Source: Porites lobata (Eukaryota; Cnidaria; Anthozoa; Scleractinia; Poritidae). From it: DNA of 64,000 nt. Position numbers and translations under genes: made by a program. The stretch covers positions 1,790,501-1,854,500 of the forward strand of contig CALNXK010000081.1 in assembly GCA_942486035.1 (NCBI GenBank), read 5' to 3'. The notes below the pieces were generated by a model, which saw nothing but the letters and a program-made list of their open reading frames with translations, did not search any database and was not told where the DNA came from. This document shows positions 10,932 through 22,900 of the stretch, in pieces; position 1 is the stretch's first letter, and every line of letters starts with the position of its first letter.

Positions 10932-13900
10932 TATTACTGTCATCATCATGGGCATTATCTGGTTCTAGGTTTGTGTTTTCGTTTCTTGGAAAATTGTCTA
11001 CATATTCACTAATCAAGTTTACAGCTTCAGTAGATAGTTGTCTTTCTTCATACATAAGTTGTAGATATTTTACTTGACACAATGATAATGTAGATAGAAC
11101 TTCCAATTTTAGGTTTTAGATTTGAATTACTTCAGATGCAGAAGCATTCGAAAATAAACTCTCGCACTTTCTGTGTGTTGGCAGCTTTCCTCGAAACTTT
11201 CCTTCTTTTGGCTTTCCTTTAGTTCTCTTTCTGAGAACGCTTTTTGGTTTTTGCATTCACATGGGGGGCATATTGGAACATATTAGTTTTGATGTCTTCT
11301 CTAACTTTTCCTTAAGGCTTTCTTCTATTTCTATCACCCTTTCTTTAACTTTTATAAGTTTGCCAATAAGTTTTTCATCAAATGTTTTTGGGGGGTTGTG
11401 CCCTGGAAGCAGTTTCCCTGCTTTGGAGAAATGAGTACAAAGAAGAGGAAGAGGAGTCGACTGAAGAAGAAAAAGTGATTGAGAGTACCGAGAACTTTAA
11501 TGTCAATACGACAATTGTCTACACACAGTCTGGGAGAAGAGCAACTCAAATCCAATTTAAGGTGACTTTAAATAGAATGTCTATCAGTTGGACATGGTGA
11601 CTTGATAAATACATACTTTTTGTTTCATGAATGTCGGAGGTCAAGGGGAGATGGGGGGGTCAGCAAAAATTATGTTAAAGTAAAAGGGGGGGGTCAGCAA
11701 AAATCAAGCATGGCATATTTTACATTCCGCCAGCCCCCCCCCCCCCCCGGATAAATAATGACCAGTCCCTTATTCACATGGACAGGCTCCCCCGGTCCAT
11801 GGACCACCCCTGCGGACCTACAATCCTGGACAAAAGTCCTTGGGACAGTGCTGCAATATTCATATATTTCTGTTATTTCTCGGTTCCCTCTTAAAACAAT
11901 GCATCCTTTTCAAAATTTTCTTGCAGTTCTCCCTCCCCCCACCCTATACAAAGTTGAAACTCTGAAAACATTCTAGATACACGCATCCAACATTGTTTGT
12001 GGGGTGAGGGGAGGGGCTGGGCCTGTGTGAATTGGAAAATGCCCCAGAAATGCAAAAGTGTTCCAACACTTTTGTCCATGATTGTAGTCCATGGATCCCT
12101 TTGTGGACCTGGGCATGAACTACCTCTATGGACCACCCTTATTTTTGAAGATGAATTTTGCTAGAGGTCTTTAAAACGAATCTTAAGAACCTTGAATAGT
12201 CAAGAAACTTTGTCAATAAATTATAGGTATTACCACAGGATTATGGACTCCCCATATTATACACTTGTTCATTGTTCATAAAATTAGTTTGGTTTAGTCT
12301 GGTGAAGGAGCAACAATATTTGACGGGAACATGAGGAGAGGCAGGGAGGAAGTAGTCTTCCCACACAGCTTTTTTTGTGTCAGTGATCATGTTACATGAT
12401 GACACAATACGGCTGCGTTGGAGACTAGGGAGGAAATACATGTCTAATAATGTCTAATACAGTCTTTATTTGTACTCACTCTTGCTAACAATGAAAGTAT
12501 TAAAAGTAGAATTAGAGTACACTCCCCAAGCTTTCCTTACCTTGATAGCCCTTGGAAATGTTTATTGATCAGCAAACTTATTGAATCCTGCTTTTTGTGT
12601 GGATCAAGCACAAAATGGCCAGCATATTTTCAAACAATGTGGTGGTTGGTCAGACGTCTGACAAGCTTTGCAGACATAACAGTTACAGCTATTTCGAGAA
12701 AGTTTGTCGGAAAAATGTGCACACAACAATCCAGAAAGGTAGTATGGGATATGATCAATACACTGTTTCTGACGACCGTAACTGTCGAACCTACTTTTGT
12801 TGCTTTCCTTTAGCACTCGCAAACACATTTCCACGGCCTTTCGTACTAATTCTTTCAAATTTCTTTAAAGAACAGTGAACTTAAAACCACCTACAATGCC
12901 TTTCAGGATTGTCGCATGCACCTTTTCCGACAACCTTTCTCAAAATAACTGTAAATGCAGGTAATTTTTTGCTTGATGCATAAGCAGGATTCTAAAGGTG
13001 TGCAGATGAATAAACGTTTCCATGGGCTATCAAAGGAAGCGAAGACTTGGGAGGGTACACAAAAGCAACAACGCAAAAACTCGTTGACGTAGGAGACTGC
13101 TTCCGTCATACCCCTCCTCCCATCCTCTTCAAAGAATGTTACTACTTCACCAGACTTAACTTGTCAATCCATGTATGGAATTTAAAAAAATTTGAACAGT
13201 ATATAATATGAGGAGCCCATAACCCAATGATAATGTAAACTGATGGAAGTTAATTTGTTCATTTAAGGTTCCTAAACACTTATTTAGACCTCTGGTAAAA
13301 TTTATCTTCATAAAATAAAGGGTGGTCCACAGGGGGTAGTGGGGTGTTGTTGCAATTAAACTGCATGCAGGATGCATGCCCATTGTGAGCCTTGTCTCAT
13401 TAACTTGTCTCCCATTATTTTCTTCCATAACTCTGGCCCCAGTTGTTCAAAAACGGGATAATGTTATCTGCTGGATAAATCTCTATCCATTGGATATTGC
13501 AATAAGGTTTCCCTCACACTGTTCCTATCTACTAGATAGTGATACATCTGGCCCCAGTTGTCCCAAAGCTGGATAACACTATGCACTGGATAAATCTCTA
13601 TCCACTAAAAAACGCAATTGGTTTCCTAAATACTTATCTACTGGATAGTGATTTATCCGGTGGATAGCACTATCCAGCATTTGAACAACAGAAGCCTGTT
13701 CAACCGTAGGAAGGTTAGGGATTCAGATCCCAGCTGGCACCACTCTTCTGAGGTGACAGGTACAGGTGAGGGGGGAAGGCTATGGGCATAAAATAAATGA
13801 CGAAAAAAAAGCAAAAGAGTAAAATAATGAAACCTCAATGCTTATACTGTCTTCAAATTTATGAGAGCAAAAATTGTGCTCAGGGTAACCCTAAGGACCT

Positions 13901-16900
13901 TCATGTTTCACTCCGTTAATAGTGTTACTCAAATTCCTATCAGTGACTGTCAGTCAAGTAACTAACTTGACTCCTGCTTGCACCCATAAGGTGCTCTTAG
14001 GGGGGATACATACTTCCCTAGTGTGAATTTCAAATTCAGACTTTTCGTGTTTTGAGAAGTATAGCCATGTCTCTGTTGGGTTTTAACCCATCTTTATGTT
14101 GTTTGTCACCATTTCATCTTGTGTCGGTGTTTTAAGGCCAATTGTCACTTGTAAGAGTTTTTTCTTAACAGGGCCTTACGCATGCAAAAAACAGAGGAGA
14201 AGAAGGAACAATTTTAAAATGAAATAGAGAGGGGACTGGGAAGGAAGGGCCGGTATTTCCTGCTTCTTTTCCATATCACTCTCACCCCCACCCCACTCCC
14301 CCGGCCACCCTTCCCTTTTTGTTATGTACTATTTAAAGTTATGCGTGTCCTTTGCTCCATGGATTGTAGTGACCTGGCTCCATGCCTTTGGTACCAGTGC
14401 ACTCTGTTATGTTTAAGGGTGTTTGACATACTTTATACATCGTTTCTTTATCATGATAGTTTAAAGAACAAAAATGTATAGTAATGATTTTTTTTGTTGT
14501 TTTCTAATATTACAGTACCTGTGTTATTCTGTAAAAACCACCATGATTTTGCTTTTTCTTTTTTTGCTATTTTTGTGTGTTGTTTAGGTGGCTATCGAGT
14601 CATGATTGTTGATCCAGAGATTATCAGATCTGTAGCTGTTACAAACTGTCAAAAGTTTGCCCGTTCTGACTTTGTAACTAAGGTCATTCCTAGTATAGAA
14701 AAAGCGTTGTTTGCAGTTAATGGAAGAGTACATGCACGTCAAAGAAGAATGATTGGCCCTGCGTTTAACTCTTCAAATTTGAGAGGATTTCTGGATGTTT
14801 TCAAGGAAAATGCAGAGAAGCTTCTACAGGTAATCAAGCAATTATATATATATATAAAAAAACAAGTTTTAGCAAAGATAACCTTGTTTATTGGGGGCAA
14901 CAAGAGGAGCCTGTAATCCTAATCTCCATCTGCTATTATGCATGCTTGGTATGTAAGTAGCTATCGTTCATGTGGATTCACTAAAAATGAATGGAATGCA
15001 TAGAACGAAGTCTGATTACACACATTTGTGCCGTCCAGTGATCACTCGTAATCTGATCGTGTGCACTGGACCTTCTATCGATTCACATGGAAACCTATGC
15101 AAAAGGCACACCAACAATGGAGCAAGAGTGTTTTGACCTTCAGTCAGAAGCCTGAAATTTTCCCGTACCTGCTAACCTTTGGAATATTACCAGTTTTATA
15201 AATTGTCTGGAGTGAGTAGTTTTTTTCTTTTTACTGGTATTAGCATTAGTCTGTGAATTGTGAAATTATTTTGTTTTATTATTTTTTGGTTTTCCTTCTC
15301 CTTTCTTTACCCTTTTGAGTATTGTTAATGTGTATAGTTAATGTAGTAGAGTTAACGTGTTTAAATTCCTTGTAAGAATTTGCGATAAACATCAATAAAA
15401 TACAAAAAAAGTTTTATTATTTTTAGATGCTTGGAATTGGGGGAGAGCAGTAAAATAAAATATTGTCGTAGTTAATTCTGTTAATTCCTTTAACTTAATT
15501 AGAGTTGATTAAAAACAAGTTATGGATCTCAAGTCTTCAATTTGAGAAAATTTATGTTTTTTACTGTGATACTCAGCTTTGGTCTGGCCAGTTAAAAGAT
15601 TTGAAATCACCAGAGGGATTCATGGAAACAGAAGTTATTAAAGAGCTAAGCCATCTTACTCTTGATGTGATTGGAGAAAGTGCTTTCAGCTACAAATTCA
15701 ACTCTGTACTTGGAGGGGACAGCAAGATTTCTGAAGCTTTCAACACTGTAATTCAAGGATTTGAATTCAAGTATTTGGTCCTGAAGTTGATGATTCCATT
15801 CTTTGATTACCTGCCCTTAAAAGAAAACAGGAGAATTCAGTCAGCGAGGGAAATCTCTGATAACATTGTAATGGAGGTACATAGTCTAGTTAAACGGATT
15901 ACTAATAATGATATGTGGATTGAATTAATGAAAGGGGCGCCATTTCCGTCGTTGTCTCAGTTCAAAGTGAGAAACCATTAATATGAATATGATTTTTTAT
16001 TTTCATGCAAATAAAGCTCCTTTTCAACAAAGGTTTTGCACTTAGCCTCAATTTGAAAGTGAGATTTTGTAACTTGGAAATGGCCTGTTAACTTCTATTC
16101 GGTATCAGTCCAAGTGTGCAGAAATAAGCCTTAATTCACTCATGATAAATTGCTATATTCTCCTTCAAACTGCTTTGTACTTGCTTTTGAAAAAAAAACC
16201 GCAGGAGAATTTGAAATTTTCCTAGCTACGCTCGTGAATGGTCATGAATGGACCATCAACAGGTCAACTATTGCAGTTGTTTCGCAAGAGAGAAGCCTCA
16301 ACCTCGTTCCAATGGACTCTTCCGGACTCTCTTCTTTCCAGGAAGAAGTTAGCCCATAGGAACAAAATCCGTTGGCCTGTTTACTTCTCGATACTTCAGT
16401 GATTTTTAGATTCTCTGCCCCAACGACGCAGCACTGTTAGTGTTTTACAAACTAATCCCTGAACTCCAATTAAACAGGTTATCCTAGACCGGCGCAAACA
16501 GAAAAGAGAAGGAAATTATGCACCATTAAAGAAAGATCTTCTTGACTTGTTAATGGACATGCATGATGAAGAAACTGACTCAAAAATGGACGATGAAGAA
16601 TTAAGGGCCCAGGTATATATACATGGAAGTATAATGACTTTACGAATAGGTGATAATGTGGAATAAAAAACTCTAATAACGCTATAAGCAATGGGTATTT
16701 TTCTGAATCTCCAACGAACAAGTAGTGACTGGGTTCTAGGTCAAAAAATTTCAGAGTACTTTTATAATAACCTTTTCATATCTCCAGGATTATTGTTATT
16801 ACTTTTTTGTAAATCGGAAAGCGCTTCTAGAGCTTTTGAAAGAAAGAAGACCTTTTTCTTATTTTTTGGTTTCGTTTTGTTTTGTTGGCAAATTCTATTA

Positions 16901-19900
16901 GGTCATGGAGGGATATCATGCAGTAGCTTTGAAAGAAACTTAACTGTGGTACCGAGTTGCTTCGGTAAGGGGGTGAAACATAAAGATTTGGTTTTTTAAG
17001 TTGATAAAGTCATTTTTTGCCACCGTAAAAAAAAAAAAAGAAAACCTGGTGTTTCGAGCAATAGGCCTTTGTCAGAGCGATTTTAGGGCCTTTTATTTCA
17101 GCCTTTTGTCTAATTACTTAGCTTGATGATTTATTTTGGCAGGTTTTCACTTTTCTTTTAGCGGGAAATGACACAACTAGCGTGGCCATGGCTTGGACAC
17201 TGTATGAACTTGCCAAAAACCCACACATTCAAGAACGGCTAAGATCAGAGGTTAAGGCAGTATTCCTAGATGATGACAAAATTACATGGGAAAAACTCGA
17301 GAAGTTACAGTTCTTGGAAAATGTTCTGAAAGAGTCTCTGCGCTTACACTCACCTGCTCCTGTCACAAATCGCGTCTCCATATCAGATGTTGAAATAGCA
17401 GGGTATTTTATACCCAAAGGAACACAAATTCTATTTCCCATTGATGCGATTGGGCGTTCATCTCAATTCTGGTCAGACCCGGACATATTTGATCCAGGAC
17501 GATTTGAACAAGGAGGTGAGTAATAGTTTGATTTGAAACGTTCAGCATGGAACCACAAGTTTCCATTCGGCGGAGCTGGAAGATGTTCAGTGTATGATTT
17601 TTTTTACCAACAGAAGCTTTCATTCTAAAATAATTTCACTAAAGCTTTGCTGCGCTTTAAGGGTAGAATCGCATTCAGCGTAAAGCACACATTCATTGTC
17701 ATGATCATAGCAAAATTTAAAGGAAAATAAAGCGAGATGTAAAGAATCAACCATATGAGGACACAGAAAAAATCTGAGCCCCAGATGGGATTCGAACCCA
17801 CGACCCTTTATTTTCCTTTATTTTCCTTTATATATTAATATCAGTGGCATAGGTTGGTTGGTTGGAGGCTCCTTAGTGAGACATTTCTTACTATTAATGT
17901 GACTGTGTGATACAGTTAAGCCTTATGTGTTGCCTGTGATGGACTGTGTGACTGCGAGATGCGGTACGCAAGTCCAACCCACAAAAATGACCCTTGCTCG
18001 CCAACGAGTCCTCAGTAGCTCAGAGGTTAGAGCATCCCGTCTAGAACACGGAGGTTCGTGGGTTCGTATCCCATCTGCGGCTCAGATTTTTTCTATGTCC
18101 TCTTATGGTTGATTTTTTGCATCTCCCTTTATTTTCCTTTATATATTAATATCAGTGGCATAGGTCATAGCAAAATTGATCATGATAGCCGGTCCAGCTT
18201 TATTCAGTCAGAAGTAACGTTTTACAGTAACTATATCCCCCATTCTCTACACCCCGTTACTGAATTCTTTGTACTGTGATGGCTTATGATAGTACTGAAG
18301 AGTGCTTTTGGAGTGAATGCTACGTGTCAGTGCATTTACTCTCCAGGTTTGTTCATTATGTAGTGTAAGTAAAGTAGCTTGTTTCCTACCCTTACTAGCT
18401 TCGCTTTTCAAGAGGGGCTATGTCACGAGGATATTACTGTTTTAGGTCAATTCTGTTCTGAAGTCATAACTTAGTGCCTTTACCCATACACAACATTAAA
18501 CACAACATACTCCTGCAGCCTAGTCCCTAGGCGTTCTCGGCGCGGTCAATCCTGGACTCTACCGTGAGCTGTGACGTCACCGAGAGTCTTTCCCAGACTT
18601 CGCGCGGACAACGGGTCAAGAGAGAACTCCTAGGGACTAGGCTGATACTCCTGTAGAATTATGAAGAAGATATCAAGCAAATTTCATCAGAAAGCACTAG
18701 TCATAATGGTGATTTTTTGCAGGCATAGTATAGACCTTGTCACGGTTTTCGACGCCATCTTGACGAGTAGGCAAAAGCGTTAGAAATTACACTGTTTGTA
18801 TGAGAATCTAATGTCGAATAATTTCCGTAAAACGGCTGTTCTGAACAAACTATCAATCGTAAACTAAAGCTGCAAAGCAAAGGATTGTCCTAAAAAAATT
18901 TGGGAGCGTACCTGTGCTTAGATTTTTCCAGAGGCTTTCTTTAGATTTTCCATACATTTGTCTGTAATTTGCCTGGGACTTTCTTACAGACAAATGTATA
19001 AACAATTTTAAAAAGTGGTTCTAGATCTTGTAGTACATGTAACGCCCTCAAATTTTTCAGGAGAATCCTTAGGAGTGAAGCTTTAGTTTACAAATCATAT
19101 TTTTTTCAGATCAGCCGTTCTACGGAAATTATTCGACATTAGATTCTCATACAATCACTGTAATTTCTCACGCGTTTGCCTACTCGTCAAGATGGCATCG
19201 AAAACCGTGACAAGGTCTATTAGAAGTTGACCCAACTGTTTCAAGTTTCAATCTATGTGATGTGGTCAAGATGGACGGCCGCGTGTTTAAGTGCTCCGCG
19301 TAACATTTCGTAAATTTCTGATGTTTAAGTGTTCCTTCTGCTTTTTTCTATTTGTTTTGTTATCTTGTTTCGTGTGTCACATTATGCCTGAGTCTATTGC
19401 CAACCTAAAGAGAGAAAATAACGATCTCAAATCTAAAGTTTCAACGTTAACGGAGGAGATTTCAAGACTAAAAGATTTATTTCAACAACAAAGCAGCAGT
19501 GCCGCCCCTTCTGCTAAAGAAAAATCTCACAGCCTTGAATTCCTAAGCAAGGAATATGATGACTTTCTTCTCTTCAAAGCCACTGCCAACAAAGAGCTGC
19601 AACGACTAAGTTCACAACTCTCACAGGTCAAGGCCAGGGTGGACGCCATTGCAAACGCCATCGATGAATTCCAAGAATATAGCTTTCAATACAATGTTAA
19701 AATTGTCGGTGTTCCCGAGGTGTGTTCTGACGAAGCGGCTTCAACAACAAGTAAGCTTTGTGTAAAATTGTTTAAAGAAATGGGAGAAAATATATCAATC
19801 CAAGATATTGACACTGCCCATCGTGTCCCGCAAAGAAACAACGCCGGAAATCCAAAGCCTATAGTCTGCAGATTCGTGAGACGGCTGGTTAAGGAATCTC

Positions 19901-22900
19901 TAATGTCTCATCGGAAAGAAATTAGCAATGTAACCCCAGCTGCGGTTGGTCTACCAGAAGGGTCTTCATTGTCTTCGGCCAGAATTTACGATCATCTTTC
20001 ACCAAGAATGCAAGCAGTCCTATTCCAGGCTAAAAAAGTTAAAGAAGAGCTCCACTATCAATATTGCTGGTCAAAGGGCCCCGTTATTTGTTTACGAAAA
20101 GACTCCACATCGCGGATAATCAAGCTCAAGAGCATGGCGGACCTCGACGAACTTAAACGTAAATTGGCCATTGAAGGTTAGATTTTACTAAAAATGTCTA
20201 TTGTACACGATAAAAAATTACTTCTCACAAAACAAAGAAACAGTGCGCGATCGAGAATAAGACCTTACTCGCGCAATTACCATATTATAACTGTAAAGTC
20301 CTGACTTCTGCCCACCCACAGTTTAATAGTTTAATTGATGATAATCGACCTTCTAGAAAATTGCTAGATTCTCTCAGTAGTCTCTACGACCTTAGTGTAT
20401 TCCAGCTAAACTCTCTTGATAAACATATTGATCCTGATATAAATCTCACCGCAAACAAAATACGCTCAAAATATTATTCCCCACACAGCTTTGCGCAGTT
20501 TGTTGACAGCAAACAGTTGCAATCAAAAATCTCCTTTTTACATACAAATATACGTAGCTTAAAGAAAAATTTTGAAGAATTTCAACATCATGTTTTAAGT
20601 GAAATGAATTTCCGTTTTACTATTATTGGTGTTACAGAAACTCGTATATGCGATCGTGAATGTAGTTTTAATTTTGTACCAGAATTACCAGGATACTGTT
20701 TTGAATCGGTCCCAACACCTTTATCTGCCGGTGGTGTTGGCCTGTTCATTGATCAAAATTGTAAATACCGCGTCCTTGAACGAGTCTCCAATTCTTGCTA
20801 TCAAGCCCTATGGATTGAACTTCATCTGCCTAACAATAAGAAATCTGTATGTGGTGTTACTTATAGGCAACACAATAACGCTAATGAGTTTCTAGAATAC
20901 TTGACAGATTTTCTTGAACGCCAATGCCGTCAAAATCAAAATATTTATCTCATGGGAGACTTCAACATAGATCTGTTAAAATATGAAACTTGTAGTTACA
21001 CACAAACCTTGCTCCAAACAATGCAAAGTTTTTCAATGTTCCCAGTGGTTGATAAGCCGACTAGAGTCTATGGTAATTCAGCAACTTTAATTGACAATAT
21101 TTTCATAAATAATCCTGAGAATAATATAGTCAGCGGCAATATCGTGTCCGATACAACAGATCACTTCTCTCAGATGTGCATATTATCGTCGCACTGTAAA
21201 CCATTCTTTCCAAACAACAAAACTAAGGTTCGTGACTATTCTACCTTCAATGCAAAGTCTTTCATTGACGACTTGCAGAATATTAATTGGAATAATATTT
21301 GCAAACATATCGATGCCAATCAATCGTTTTCCAGGTTTTACAAATGCGTCAACAAGACAATTAACAAACACGCTCCTTTAAGAAGTATATCCAATCGTAA
21401 ACAAAAATTCCTTGCTAAACCATGGCTGACGGCGGGTTTAAGAAAATCAATCAGGGTAAAGAATAACCTCTTCTATACCTCAGACCGTGACAAATACAAA
21501 TTTTACAGAAATAAAATCATTTATCTTACGAGATTAAGTAAAGCGAACTACTACCAAAGTTTCTTTGATCTCAACATATGTAATATGCGTCAAACTTGGA
21601 AAGGAAGTAACGAGCTAATTGGAAACTGTAAAAAGAAAAACAAGCGCAACTCAACTAACTCTATTCGCTCAAACCCGAATGAGGTTCCAACTAGTGACCC
21701 GAAGGAAATAAGCAATATTCTTAACAAATATTTCGCCACTGTTGGGAGCAAACTGGCTTTTAAAATTCCTCAGACCATAAATACATTCTATGATTATTTA
21801 GATCCGCCACTTAATCGCACTTTCTTCTTTGATCCTATTATTCCGGAAGATATCAATTTAGAAATTTCAGTTTTGCAAGACAACAAGGCCCATGGTCTCT
21901 ACTCATCTCCAGTTAGGCTGCTGAAATTAGCAAAAGGGTCATATCCGTACCTCTAGCCACGATTTTTAATCAGTCTATTTGCTCAGGGATTTTTCCATCT
22001 AAACTAAAGTGTGCTAAGATTATCCCGATATTTAAGGACGAAGATGACACGCTGCCCGAAAACTACCGACCTATTTCTCTGCTCTCGATTTATAACAGGA
22101 TTTTTGAAAAACTTATGTACTCCAGAGTTACCAAGTTTGTCAAAGATTGCAACATTCTCTATGATCAGCAATACGGTTTTCGCAGTAAGCACAGTACTCA
22201 GCATGCTGTACTTGATATTGTTAACACAATTCTCCAAAACATGGACAACGGTAAATTTTCGTGCGGTGTTTTCATCGATCTCAAAAAGGCTTTTGATACT
22301 GTTAACCATGAAATTTTGTTAGCTAAACTTGAAAATTATGGTATTAGAGGTGTAATAAACTCCTGGTTCAGATCATACCTGACTGATCGGAAGCAAACTA
22401 CGGAAGTTAATAATGTTGTGTCTGAGGCTGAAACGACCTTGTGCGGCGTGCCACAAGGCTCAGTCCTCGGACCACTCTTATTCCTACTGTACATCAATGA
22501 TATTTACAAGTCCTCTTCGTTATTTGCCTTTTATCTATTTGCTGACGATACTAGTATAATACTTGCAAATAACAACCTAAAGGAACTCGAAACACTTGTT
22601 AATCGCGAGCTTGGCAACGTCAACGAAAGGCTAAAGGCCAACAAACTGTCCTTGAACATAAAAAAATCAAATTTTGTAATCTTTCGTCCCCGGCAAAAGA
22701 ATATGCCCTTCATACCTAGGATTAGAATTTTTGACTCCGTGACTAACACCTACGCAAACCTTGAAATGAAAGATTATGTAAAATACCTTGGCTTAATGAT
22801 TGATTCAAATCTTTCATGGAAATACCACATCGAATCTGTCTGTCACAAAATCAGCAAGTCGATAGGAATTATAGCTAAAATTCGACATTATGTCCCGCGT

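Noticed and set aside
10750..11106. Long open frames giving poly-Asp, poly-His, poly-Ser or poly-Met proteins
   Set aside because: All frames across the (CAT)n microsatellite stay open because the repeat lacks stops. There is no independent domain, and the region lies inside a transposon-like element in an intron.
18000..18090. A functional tRNA gene
   Set aside because: A and B boxes are present, but the acceptor stem does not pair and the sequence continues into a shared non-tRNA body. It is a SINE head; the same applies near 5753, 24025 and 61367.
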